Assembly (NCBI RefSeq): GCF_001653135.1
Contig: NZ_BDDS01000003.1
Location: forward strand, 248,001-312,000
Direction of reading: 5' to 3'
DNA from: Pseudoalteromonas neustonica
GTDB taxonomy: Bacteria; Pseudomonadota; Gammaproteobacteria; Enterobacterales; Alteromonadaceae
DNA: 64,000 bases
Shown: in pieces, positions 11,211-19,750 of the stretch
Layout of the letters: every line of letters begins with the position of its first letter
How positions within the stretch are numbered: position 1 is the stretch's first letter
The notes under the pieces: model-generated
What the model saw: the letters and a program-made list of their open reading frames with translations, nothing else
Database searches by the model: none
What the model was told of the DNA's origin: nothing
Program-made: the position numbers and the translations under genes

Positions 11211-11939
11211 CTAATGAGTGCCCTCCTTGGCTTTCACTTCAGTATCTCTCTTTAATTCTGTTTTCAAATTTTCAGATGGAATTATTGTCGTTTCATACAT
11301 AATCTCTTGCTTTTGTCTATCATCCATACAAAAGTCAGAAAACCATGACCAAGCTTTACTTGTTATGCATAAAGGTGTTGCCCATAAAAGAGCTGCAACT
11401 AATATGATAATCACGAATAAGCGCAAGCTCAGAGGTACTTTATCAGTCCACCCTAGACCAAGTTCAGCACTCATCCAGTCACTATTATGTTCAGAAAAAA
11501 CCTTATAGTGGGCATACCATGAAGATAAAAATACCGGAGGCATCATTTTGACCGCTTTATGCTCTTCCTGTAATTGAATAAGTTCGGACCTAGCTTGTGC
11601 AACCATGGCTTCATTTTGCATTTCGGCTTTATAATAAGTATTCTCTAACTTTTTACTTATGTGGGTAAGGCTATCACCTATTGATTTGTATTGCTCTTTT
11701 TGAAGCTCTCGAGGTTTAAGAATTATACCAACGATACCTATAATAAGCAGCAGTGCAGCCAAAGCATTGGTATTGAAATCATTAAACGCCAAGCCAAGAA
11801 CACCAAAAGATAATGAAGTTACGCTAATCAATGTTGGTAATTTTTCACAAATGTCAAACGATGCTAGATGAAGTTTGGCACCATATATGACATTATAATA
11901 CTCACTTGCAATTTGCTTCTTAATTGCTTGTTCTGCCAT
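11211..11939 (-). CDS. SLATT-type membrane protein, likely CD-NTase effector
   Basis: 242 residues. Two closely spaced membrane helices (about 34-52 and 58-75) precede a charged, coiled-coil-like segment (about 80-130). A third helix lies at about 170-190 (LSLRLFVIIILVAALLWATP), followed by a Lys/Glu-rich tail. This is the layout of SLATT proteins, predicted pore-forming effectors paired with nucleotide-signal enzymes. It lies 10 bases downstream of the CD-NTase gene on the same strand, so the two form an operon. By analogy, a cyclic nucleotide made by the partner on infection would open the membrane protein and kill or arrest the cell. Family assignment is from topology and context. Confidence 0.75.
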   Translation of the reverse strand: MAEQAIKKQIASEYYNVIYGAKLHLASFDICEKLPTLISVTSLSFGVLGLAFNDFNTNALAALLLIIGIVGIILKPRELQKEQYKSIGDSLTHISKKLENTYYKAEMQNEAMVAQARSELIQLQEEHKAVKMMPPVFLSSWYAHYKVFSEHNSDWMSAELGLGWTDKVPLSLRLFVIIILVAALLWATPLCITSKAWSWFSDFCMDDRQKQEIMYETTIIPSENLKTELKRDTEVKAKEGTH

Positions 11940-11949
11940 GGTTTAACTC

Positions 11950-13209
11950 CTATTCGATTGGGACTGTGATTTGATGACGTGCTATTACAGTGTTATTGCT
12001 AATAGCGTAGCACTCAACAGTATGATCCCCGTAGAAAGATGATGTTTCTACAAGGGTTTTACTGCCATTATCATTCATAATATTTCCACGGTGATTTTTA
12101 TCTCTGTCAGCTATTAGTCCGTAATTCCGTACCTTCCATTTAACCTCATAATCCTCAACAATATCTGTTTGTTTAATATAGAAGTGTAGTTTCCGTTCAG
12201 GTTGAATTCGTGCTCCTCCAAGTTTTGATAGCATTTTGGTTATTAGGTCACTTTTCACTTCACAATCAATGACTATTTGGTTGGTTATATCCATATCGAA
12301 CAGTTCCTCTATAAACTGCTCATTAATTGCAGAGACTTGTTTAGCCTCACGGTTAGGGAACTTAGTGCCAAAAATAGACTTATATCGCTGATTGCATTTT
12401 TCTTCATGACCATCAACTCTTGCTTGAATCGCTTCATTCACATTATCTAAAGCAGTACCCGCATCATTCTGAAATGCTTTTTTAACATAAACTCGGGAGT
12501 TACTCCCAAACGCGTAATAGAAATCTTTCACTGGTTCTTTGCTAAGAAACTCAAAAAAGCCAGCCAGCATTTTATCAAAACCACCAAAACTAGTGTTATC
12601 GTATAGGTTATTTCCATTAAAAAAATTGTAACACAGAGTATCTATTAGAAACCCACTCATCTGGATATTATTTCTAAACTTCCATGCGCGAATCATTTTA
12701 GCAAGTTTACGAAGGTTATCTTTTCGCTCTTTATTCAGCTCTTTGAATGTTTGTAGCTCAGCGCGGGTATCACATTTACGCCATGAACCACCGGTATATG
12801 TATCGGGATATTTAAATATCCCGTTCCATTCAAATACGGGGACAACTTCAAAAGTAAAGTCCTGCATCTCTACAACAACTACATTACGATCTTTTCTCAC
12901 CTTACTTGTTTTGTAAGTTTTGCAGATAGCATCTTTAGCGTGATCAAGAGCTTTAGCGGGGTCTTTTCTGTAAGTAGGCCAAGAGCTAGGAGGTAGTATA
13001 TACAGCATATCAAGATCAGAAATACCTTGGATACCTGAGTAGCGGCCATATGAACCTGCTTGAAGGCTATAACTTTTTTTATCATTTTCCAAATTTCGGA
13101 ATTTCTCATTGAGATTCTTCGTTATGCTTCCATAGCGACTCGAAATAGTGTCTTTCTTCTTAATCTTTAGATTATCTAGAAAGACACTAAAGTCCCGTCT
13201 TGTAGTCAT
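11950..13209 (-). CDS. SMODS-type CD-NTase (cGAS/DncV-like nucleotidyltransferase) with C-terminal AGS-C sensor domain
   Basis: 419 residues. The polymerase-beta-type active site is intact: GS at 52-53 and the metal-binding Asp-x-Asp at D65/D67 (GISDLDMLYIL). A third acidic residue is probably E121 in FTFEVVPVF. Enzymes of this class make cyclic di- or trinucleotides that activate effectors (CBASS and related systems). The last ~85 residues form a beta-rich domain (PERKLHFYIKQT ... VRNYG ... HTVECYAIS) matching the AGS-C sensor domain described for SMODS proteins. No ubiquitin-like cap genes or HORMA genes flank it, so it would be a minimal two-gene system. AAGGA lies about 10 bases before the ATG. 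Nucleotide product unknown. Confidence 0.85.
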   Translation of the reverse strand: MTTRRDFSVFLDNLKIKKKDTISSRYGSITKNLNEKFRNLENDKKSYSLQAGSYGRYSGIQGISDLDMLYILPPSSWPTYRKDPAKALDHAKDAICKTYKTSKVRKDRNVVVVEMQDFTFEVVPVFEWNGIFKYPDTYTGGSWRKCDTRAELQTFKELNKERKDNLRKLAKMIRAWKFRNNIQMSGFLIDTLCYNFFNGNNLYDNTSFGGFDKMLAGFFEFLSKEPVKDFYYAFGSNSRVYVKKAFQNDAGTALDNVNEAIQARVDGHEEKCNQRYKSIFGTKFPNREAKQVSAINEQFIEELFDMDITNQIVIDCEVKSDLITKMLSKLGGARIQPERKLHFYIKQTDIVEDYEVKWKVRNYGLIADRDKNHRGNIMNDNGSKTLVETSSFYGDHTVECYAISNNTVIARHQITVPIE

Positions 13210-13503
13210 ATACTAATCCTTGTAATTAAATTGCAACGCTAGCAGTAGAGCTTGAATTTTTGTGAAATAGCTTATTGGATCAAGAGATTTCTTTTCTCTA
13301 AACCAAAATAGCATAGTAAAAATATAAATGATAAAAAAATCCCACAAGTTGATGAAATTAAATAGGATAAAATATTGACTTAACTATCATTATTTATTTT
13401 ATGATAGGTTTTACTGTACTCACCTCAACCAATATCCAACTAATTAAAAACCTTTCCCCTGATAACTTTCACCTCGTTGTGTAACCCCCATTACATTTTG
13501 ATT
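13210..13503. other. Intergenic region upstream of the CD-NTase gene
   Basis: About 290 bases, very AT-rich, should hold the CD-NTase promoter. An inverted repeat CTATCAT (13384-13390) / ATGATAG (13401-13407) is a possible operator. A plus-strand TTGACT (about 13375) also lies here but leads to no gene. Confidence 0.35.
13480..13500. promoter_or_regulatory. TGTAA...TTACA intergenic motif, copy 3
   Basis: TGTAACCCCCATTACA with inverted TGTAA/TTACA arms, followed by TTTTGATTAAAA. It lies just beyond the terminator of the DPP4 gene. Third copy of the word at 6120 and 8786. Confidence 0.3.
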
Positions 13504-13542
13504 AAAAAAGCCACAGACTATTTGTTAGTATGTGGCTTTTTA
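13504..13542. terminator. Bidirectional terminator after the DPP4 gene
   Basis: AAAAAAGCCACA (13504-13515) and TGTGGCTTTTT (13531-13541) form a stem flanked by A- and T-runs. It lies about 20 bases past the stop of the minus-strand peptidase gene. Confidence 0.8.
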
Positions 13543-13564
13543 GTATTTAAACTAACTAATCAAA

Positions 13565-15922
13565 CTACTGATTCAATAAGTTCTTTTCAAAAAACTCGGC
13601 CATCATGGTGTGATAGTGCAGGGCAGTGCCTTTACCTTCACGTAGGCTGTGTGAGCGGTTTGGGTATGAGAAAAACTCAAACTGTTTGTTGTGCTTAACG
13701 AGTTCATCAATTAAGCGCTCTGAGCCTTGGTAATGCACGTTGTCATCGCCGGTGCCGTGAATCAGCAATAGCTTACCAGTTAGGTTTTTAGCAAACGTGA
13801 TAGGCGAGGTATTGTCGTAACTTTCAGGATCGGTATTTGGATTACCCGCATAACGCTCTTGGTAAATAGTGTCGTATAAACGTATATCTGGCACTGGCGC
13901 TGAGGCAATACCCACTTTGAACTTATCACCATGGCGGAACAATAAATTAAGCGTTGAGCTACCGCCACCTGAGTGACCCCACACGCCAACACGATCGGTG
14001 TCTATTACATCCCAACGTTTAGCCATGGCATCAAGTGCATCCACTTGATCTTGCACGGTAATAGAGCCGATTTTTTTATAAATCGATTTACGCCAATCGC
14101 GGCCTTTTGGAGCACGAGTACCTCGGTTATCAACCGATGCGACAATAAAGCCTTTTTGGGTTAACAGTGATTTGTACAAATAGCTATTGCCTTCATAGCG
14201 GTCTTGCACTGTTGAGCCCCACGGTTCACCGTATACGTAAAAAACAATCGGGTATTTTTTATTTTTATCCATGTTCTCTGGGAACATAATGTAGCCGTCA
14301 AGCTCAGTGCCGTCTTGCGCATTCACTTTAAAAAACTCATGGCTTGGTAAGCTTTGCTCAGCCAGTTTTTCTTTTAGTTCTTTATTTTCAACTAACGTTT
14401 TTACATTACTGTGGTCTGCCACTTTAATGATTTCTTTTGTTGGCGGTGTGCCAAATTTAGAATACGTGTGCATCGCCCATGAGGCATCTTTAGACATGTA
14501 ATAGCTGTTTGAGCCTTCAAACTCAGCAGGGGTTACACGCACAGGTTTGCTACTGCCATCAAGTGGCGTGCTATATAAATAGCGCTGACCTGGATCGTTT
14601 GGTGAAGCAATAAAATACATGACGTTTTTGTCTTCATTGATCGTGAGCATATCAACAATATCGTAATCGCCAGGCGTTAGGTCAATAATGGTTTTGCCAT
14701 CGCGCGATACACGGTAAAGATGACGCCAGCCGTCACGTTCGCTGTGCCAAATAAAGAATTTGCCGTCTTTTGACCAATTGGCTTTATAAAACCATTCGAT
14801 AAACGCATCGTCTTTATCTTCTAAAATTTTAGTCAGTTGCTGCTTTTGCCAGTCAAATAACCAAACCTTGTTGTGGCTTTGTGGACGATTTAAATCTTGG
14901 ATCATTAACTCATCGCCTGTGCCTGCCCAGCTAATACGCGGAATGTAGCGATCGCGATTATCACCTTCGAGCTTTGCCCAGCGGGTTTGTTTGTCGCTAA
15001 GGCTTACCACACCAACACGAACTGCTGAGTTAGTTTCACCGGCTTTAGGATACGGAAACGTTTTGAGAGTAGGGTAGAGCTCATCGGTGTTGTTGATCAT
15101 AGTGAAAAATTTAACACCGCTGGTATCAAGCTGCCAATAAGCGATTGATTTGTTATCGGGGCTCCAACGAAAGCCATCAGCAATGGTGAACTCTTCTTCG
15201 TAAACCCAATCAAAGTTGCCGTTAACAATGGTGGCGCTGCCATCGATTGTGAGCGCAGTTACATCGTTACTGCCAACCGCTTGCATATAAATGTTGTTAT
15301 CGCGCACGTAAGCCACTTTTGAGCTATCTGGCGAAAATTTAGCAAACATGAGCTTAGTAGGCTCAACGTCTGCGCCACCCAATTGCTGTAATTGGTTAGT
15401 CTCAAGGTTGAGTAACCAAAAGTCTCCGCGGCTGCGTGAGCGCCAAACTTGCTCGCTATTGGTAAATACCATGAGCCATTTACCATCTTTTGACCACTGG
15501 TAGCTTTCTATTGCCAACGGCTCTTCAGCGCCTTCTGGGTGTAGCTTTTCAAACTCAACTAATACCTTACGGTCAGTACCATCGGCATTGTAGAACACAA
15601 TGTCGTTACCTTTTATGCCATTGTCTTTGTCATCATCAGCTTTTTCGTCATCCGCTTTAGCATTATCAGCGTCGTCTTTTTTATCTTTTTCGCTCTCACG
15701 CGCTTCAAGCACTGTGTAGCCAGTGCCATCGTCTAACCATTTAAAGTAAGTGCTACGCTGCGCTTTAAAATATTTATCTTTATAGATTTGTTCAAAGCTC
15801 AGAGGGTTACTTATTTGGTTTGTAGCGGCTTGTGTGCTGCCACTTTCGGTCATTGAGCAGCCAGATAACGATAACCCAGCGAGTACCGACAGTACTATAG
15901 CGGTGGATTTGAATAATTTCAT
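13565..15922 (-). CDS. Dipeptidyl peptidase IV-type S9 serine peptidase, lipoprotein
   Basis: 785 residues from the ATG at 15920-15922, chosen for AGGAA just upstream and because it starts a lipoprotein signal peptide (MKLFKSTAIVLSVLAGLSLSGC); a 30-codon upstream extension lacks both. The beta-propeller half carries DWVYEEEF, the Glu motif that binds the substrate amino terminus in DPP4. The C-terminal alpha/beta hydrolase has the nucleophile in GHSGGGS, Asp in GTGDDNVHYQ and His in YPNRSHSLR. It should release X-Pro or X-Ala dipeptides in the periplasm. An acidic Lys/Asp-rich low-complexity insert lies near residues 60-85. It appears monocistronic. Confidence 0.92.
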   Translation of the reverse strand: MKLFKSTAIVLSVLAGLSLSGCSMTESGSTQAATNQISNPLSFEQIYKDKYFKAQRSTYFKWLDDGTGYTVLEARESEKDKKDDADNAKADDEKADDDKDNGIKGNDIVFYNADGTDRKVLVEFEKLHPEGAEEPLAIESYQWSKDGKWLMVFTNSEQVWRSRSRGDFWLLNLETNQLQQLGGADVEPTKLMFAKFSPDSSKVAYVRDNNIYMQAVGSNDVTALTIDGSATIVNGNFDWVYEEEFTIADGFRWSPDNKSIAYWQLDTSGVKFFTMINNTDELYPTLKTFPYPKAGETNSAVRVGVVSLSDKQTRWAKLEGDNRDRYIPRISWAGTGDELMIQDLNRPQSHNKVWLFDWQKQQLTKILEDKDDAFIEWFYKANWSKDGKFFIWHSERDGWRHLYRVSRDGKTIIDLTPGDYDIVDMLTINEDKNVMYFIASPNDPGQRYLYSTPLDGSSKPVRVTPAEFEGSNSYYMSKDASWAMHTYSKFGTPPTKEIIKVADHSNVKTLVENKELKEKLAEQSLPSHEFFKVNAQDGTELDGYIMFPENMDKNKKYPIVFYVYGEPWGSTVQDRYEGNSYLYKSLLTQKGFIVASVDNRGTRAPKGRDWRKSIYKKIGSITVQDQVDALDAMAKRWDVIDTDRVGVWGHSGGGSSTLNLLFRHGDKFKVGIASAPVPDIRLYDTIYQERYAGNPNTDPESYDNTSPITFAKNLTGKLLLIHGTGDDNVHYQGSERLIDELVKHNKQFEFFSYPNRSHSLREGKGTALHYHTMMAEFFEKNLLNQ

Positions 15923-16103
15923 GTAAGTTCCTAAAGTGGAGTATTTGCTTATTGTCGTTATTTTTAAGGGTTGTCTAACACATTTATCCGATACAAAAAT
16001 AATGTTAAACAACTTTTACTTTAGCAAATTTTGTACTTAATATCAGAACACTTATCGCAAGCATTCACGCATTGAACTCAATTATTGCATGCAATATGCA
16101 ATG

Positions 16104-16748
16104 CTAGCAATTTTTTCTGCTTAATAGCCAAACGACTGCATTGGCAGGCTTAACACCTTTAACGCCATTGGTAATGGCATCACACGTTATTAACTTTAGC
16201 GAATAGATGCGATGATAATGATCAAACACTTCCTGAGCGCTAACGCTGTATGGTGTGCCATCATGCTTAGATTGGTCATACACACAACAAATAAGCAATT
16301 GCGGGGCACTCTTTGTAATATTAGTGATATGTGCAGTGTATTTTTTACGTAATTTGAAAGGCAAAGCAACCAAGGCACCGCGATCATATATAGCATCGAC
16401 TGATCCAAGTAACTCAGTTGTTAAAGCAAAAATATCGCCGACCCAAATAGTCACATTACCCGCGCAATACTGCGTCAGTTGACCATACTGAGTTAGGGTG
16501 GGTGCTAAACCTAAATCGATAAATAACGCCTTAATCGCACTTACACTAAGCTCAACACCCACAACATGCATTCCTTTATTAAGCAGCCAAGCAATATCCT
16601 TTGTTTTACCACACAAAGGCACAAAAATACGGCTATCAATAGATGGGACTAAGTTAGTAAAATAACGATCTAAATAAGGATTTACATTGTTTTCATGAAA
16701 ACCAATATCGTCATCTTTCCATCGCTTTAACCAATAATTAGCTGACAT
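16104..16748 (-). CDS. tpm: Thiopurine S-methyltransferase family protein
   Basis: 214 residues, normal for bacterial TPMT (about 215-220). The start YWLKRWKDDDIGFHE..VNPYL and the SAM-binding FVPLCGKTKDIAWLLNKGMHVVGVELS (about residues 41-68) are family hallmarks, as is IYDRGALVALP. The cytoplasmic enzyme methylates thiol or selenium/tellurium compounds using S-adenosylmethionine. It lies 9 bases downstream of the DUF2938 gene on the same strand, so the two are probably co-transcribed. Confidence 0.92.
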   Translation of the reverse strand: MSANYWLKRWKDDDIGFHENNVNPYLDRYFTNLVPSIDSRIFVPLCGKTKDIAWLLNKGMHVVGVELSVSAIKALFIDLGLAPTLTQYGQLTQYCAGNVTIWVGDIFALTTELLGSVDAIYDRGALVALPFKLRKKYTAHITNITKSAPQLLICCVYDQSKHDGTPYSVSAQEVFDHYHRIYSLKLITCDAITNGVKGVKPANAVVWLLSRKNC

Positions 16749-16757
16749 AACGATCCT

Positions 16758-17249
16758 CTAAAATAGTAGTAAAACAATTGAACTGATATAAACCCCCACA
16801 CCAAACACGCAGTGCGATACACAACTTTTGACTCTGGCTAAAGCAGGTTTAGGAGTTTTACTAGCAGCAATCCCCAAGCCTAGCGCCGGTTGCATAATAA
16901 AAAGCGGCATACACACGGTCGCTAAACCGAATAACAACGCAGGTACTAAGCTTGGTGATGCCAGCCAGCTGGATGATACAAGCAGTAAGAAGACTAAGCT
17001 AAAAACGATGCCTATTACATAGTGAATAAACCAGCCAATAACACATTCGTATTTTTGAGTGGGTGCCTGAGCAATCGCAGCATGATTAAATTGGCCTTTT
17101 CGCATTAAACTTACCCAACGGCCTACCATGCAAAAATTTAAAGCACTAATGCCAAACACCTTGGCAAGTAATAGCGCCCATACGTCGAGCACAGCTGTAG
17201 CACCTACACCAATTGCTATAACAGTAACCCAATCAATACCTTCAAACAT
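16758..17249 (-). CDS. DUF2938-type small membrane protein
   Basis: 163 residues with about four hydrophobic helices, an N-terminus IGVGATAVLDVWALLL and the GRWVSLMRKGQF segment, which match the DUF2938 family from memory. Function unknown; inner-membrane location is predicted. First gene of a two-gene unit with the TPMT gene and divergent from the LysR gene at 17350, which may control it. Confidence 0.75.
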   Translation of the reverse strand: MFEGIDWVTVIAIGVGATAVLDVWALLLAKVFGISALNFCMVGRWVSLMRKGQFNHAAIAQAPTQKYECVIGWFIHYVIGIVFSLVFLLLVSSSWLASPSLVPALLFGLATVCMPLFIMQPALGLGIAASKTPKPALARVKSCVSHCVFGVGVYISSIVLLLF

Positions 17250-17349
17250 AAAAATACTCTTTACTAAGAAAACTTAGTAATCATGATATACACTTACACA
17301 AACGTTAAATACAAAGCTTTAATCAAACTTAAATTGCAAAAGTGGAATC

Positions 17350-18240
17350 ATGTTAGATGATATAGTGTTATTTGTGCATATAGTGCAGCAAGGTGGGTTA
17401 TCGCAAGCTGGGCAGTATTTATCGCTGCCTGGTGCGACGGTCACCCGGCGTTTACAACGTCTTGAGTCTCGCCTTGGCCAAAAGTTACTACACCGTTCTG
17501 CGCGCCAATGTACGCTGACACAGCAAGGGCAGGTGTACTATCAAAGTTATGCAAATTTAGTTGAGCAATTTGAACAAACCAGTCATCAACTTAATCAACA
17601 AAAAGAACAACTAAGCGGTAAACTCAAAGTGCTTGCGCCGCTTAATATTTGCCATGGTTTTTTACGACCCATGTGGTTGTCGTTCACTAAAGCGTACCCT
17701 GATATTCAATTAGAGCTTGTTTTGGGTAACCAGCTTGAAGACATCATAAAAAACCAAGCCGATTTAGCCCTAAGAATAGGCCCACAGGAAGATTCACTGC
17801 TACAACAAAAAAAGCTCGGACAAGCAGATTCTATTTTGGTGGCGACCCCTAACTATTTAACTAGCACCGCTGAACTTAAAGAGCCAAATGATCTTAAACA
17901 GCACCGCTTAATTGGCACTACGCTTAGAAATAAATGGCCGCTGACCAATACCAAAACTCGCGCCAGTTACACGCATATGTGCCGCTTTAATAGCATTTAT
18001 AACGATACAAGTTTTGTGAAATATCAAATATGCGATCATCAAGGGATAGGATTACTACCGCGATTTGAAATTATAAATGAGCTTAAAACAGGCGAGTTAG
18101 TAAGGGTTTTACCTGAATGGCAAAGTCTACCAAGGGAGATTTTTGCTATTTGGCCAAGCGGGCGTTTACTTAGTAAAAAATCGGTTTGTTTACGTGATTA
18201 CATACATATATTTATACAACAGCAACTACCAGAGGGCTAA
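17350..18240 (+). CDS. LysR-family transcriptional regulator
   Basis: 296 residues. The helix-turn-helix spans about 4-60 (VLFVHIVQQGGLSQAGQYLSLPGATVTRRLQRLESRLGQKLLHRS). The wording resembles the branch that regulates neighbouring oxidoreductase-type genes. The effector domain recognises an unknown ligand. It is divergent from the DUF2938/TPMT pair with 100 bases between starts. Its last four bases overlap the end of the convergent DJ-1/PfpI gene. Confidence 0.9.
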   Translation: MLDDIVLFVHIVQQGGLSQAGQYLSLPGATVTRRLQRLESRLGQKLLHRSARQCTLTQQGQVYYQSYANLVEQFEQTSHQLNQQKEQLSGKLKVLAPLNICHGFLRPMWLSFTKAYPDIQLELVLGNQLEDIIKNQADLALRIGPQEDSLLQQKKLGQADSILVATPNYLTSTAELKEPNDLKQHRLIGTTLRNKWPLTNTKTRASYTHMCRFNSIYNDTSFVKYQICDHQGIGLLPRFEIINELKTGELVRVLPEWQSLPREIFAIWPSGRLLSKKSVCLRDYIHIFIQQQLPEG

Positions 18241-18818
18241 GTGTTTGTGTGCCACCGATATTCCATTTGCTTCGCCGTAAGCTCAGCATGTTCAGGGCTT
18301 ATTAACTCTGCAACTAGCGCTAAACTCATATCAATTCCCGCAGAAATTCCGCCTGAGGTGGTAAATTTACCTTGCGATACCCAGCGTTTATTGGTGATCA
18401 CATTTAGGCTTGGGAACATAGCAGCAAGATCAGCTTGATCTTCCCAATGTGTGGTAACCGTTAAGCCATCAAGTAAATCAGTTTTGGCTAATAAAAAAGC
18501 ACCAGTGCAAACCGAGGCTACTTTAGCAGCAGCGTCAGCGGCTTCTCGTATCCAGTTAATTACGGCCCTTTTTTCAAGTTCATAGGTATGTACACCACCA
18601 ACAACTATTAGCAAGTCTATCGCCGGATGATTATCAAAACTGTAATGGGGGTTTACACTAAAGCCTGCACGCGCAAGTACTGGTTTGTTTTGCTCGGCCA
18701 CAAAAAATACCTGCCAATCATTATCAGCTAAGCGTTTTGCCGTGCTAAACACTTCAAATGGGCCTGAAAAATCCAGCACTTCTGCATCATTGTAAATATA
18801 TATACCAATGTTCATCAC
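18237..18818 (-). CDS. DJ-1/PfpI superfamily protein
   Basis: 193 residues, a single DJ-1/PfpI (GATase1-like) domain. The nucleophile elbow is ASVCTGAFLLAKTDLLDG, with the reactive Cys near residue 101, followed by TTHWED. This matches the N-terminal domain of GlxA-type regulators without the AraC DNA-binding part. Isocyanide hydratase-like or chaperone roles occur in this group, so function is open. Starts at GTG 18818 or ATG 18815; AAGGA lies upstream. Last gene of the rmuC operon by spacing (9 bases). Confidence 0.85.
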   Translation of the reverse strand: MMNIGIYIYNDAEVLDFSGPFEVFSTAKRLADNDWQVFFVAEQNKPVLARAGFSVNPHYSFDNHPAIDLLIVVGGVHTYELEKRAVINWIREAADAAAKVASVCTGAFLLAKTDLLDGLTVTTHWEDQADLAAMFPSLNVITNKRWVSQGKFTTSGGISAGIDMSLALVAELISPEHAELTAKQMEYRWHTNT

Positions 18819-18827
18819 TTGTTTTCC

Positions 18828-19742
18828 TTATGCTTTAGTATCATTTGCGTCAAAAATTAGTTTTAACCACCTTAAATTTTTAGTCGTTAGATGTGCTTGT
18901 TCATGCAGTGATTCATCATCGTATACATCTTTATAAACATGACAAATTGCAACATCGGTAAGCTCACGCCACGTTTCATCTCCTAACTCAGGTATAGAAC
19001 ATTCACCTAAGTTAAAGCTGGTTAAAGGGTCATGCTCTGCTTCGGTTGTTCTAAGTGTGAGCTCCAACTCTTGCAAAATAGGGTTTATTACTTGCAGTGT
19101 ATTAGCAGCCTCAAATTCTTGAATGATATTGTTTTGAGCTGTTTTGATTTCTTTTTCAAGTTGATATTGGGAAAATTTATCCGCAGAAGCACGCAAACCA
19201 TATTTGTTCAATAGGCCTGTGACGCTTGGCAACACTGCTTTAGCTGCTATACCTGCCCCTAATAAAGGATTTGCTATGGCAGCAAGGCCACCGACTAATA
19301 GCATACCGTAAGTAAGCTTTTGATCTAACGCGTCTATATCATTTGCTAGTGACTGCAAGGTATTCGTTTGCCCAGTCGCTTGTGCTCGCATTATCTCATC
19401 AGTGCTGTTTAGCATGTAGAGCCTAAGTCCGGCTTCAGCGTGTTCGTTTGGGAAATGAAACACTCGTCGTTTAGGCAAGTTATTCACTTCGGGGACACCT
19501 TTAGGCAGGCAGCGCATGGTGTGTAGAGCAAATTTATACTCTGATAATTCGAAAGGGATTACAAAATAATGTTTTTCGTCAAACGATAGCGGGCTTACTT
19601 TTCCACAGTGCTCTAACGACATGAAAATAGGGAGTCCATTGACCTTTTCTTTTGCTAAAACATAGCCTTTACTAAACTCATCGGTGAGTTTATCTGATGC
19701 TAATTTTAGCGTAGCAATTCCTTTGTTTAAAAACTGTTTCAT
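18828..19742 (-). CDS. Protein of unknown function with a central hydrophobic segment
   Basis: 304 residues, family not recognised. The N-terminal ~110 residues are mixed. A glycine-rich hydrophobic segment at about 143-175 (YGMLLVGGLAAIANPLLGAGIAAKAVLP) could form one or two membrane helices. The C-terminal part is acidic and helical. It sits 8 bases after rmuC and 9 before the DJ-1 gene, so the three are probably one transcript. That context gives no firm functional clue. Confidence 0.7.
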   Translation of the reverse strand: MKQFLNKGIATLKLASDKLTDEFSKGYVLAKEKVNGLPIFMSLEHCGKVSPLSFDEKHYFVIPFELSEYKFALHTMRCLPKGVPEVNNLPKRRVFHFPNEHAEAGLRLYMLNSTDEIMRAQATGQTNTLQSLANDIDALDQKLTYGMLLVGGLAAIANPLLGAGIAAKAVLPSVTGLLNKYGLRASADKFSQYQLEKEIKTAQNNIIQEFEAANTLQVINPILQELELTLRTTEAEHDPLTSFNLGECSIPELGDETWRELTDVAICHVYKDVYDDESLHEQAHLTTKNLRWLKLIFDANDTKA

Positions 19743-19750
19743 TCTCTTTA

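Noticed and set aside
13375-13407. Plus-strand promoter TTGACT...TATGAT
   Set aside because: Spacing is long (19) and no plus-strand gene follows; the inverted repeat CTATCAT/ATGATAG is more likely an operator for the minus-strand gene.
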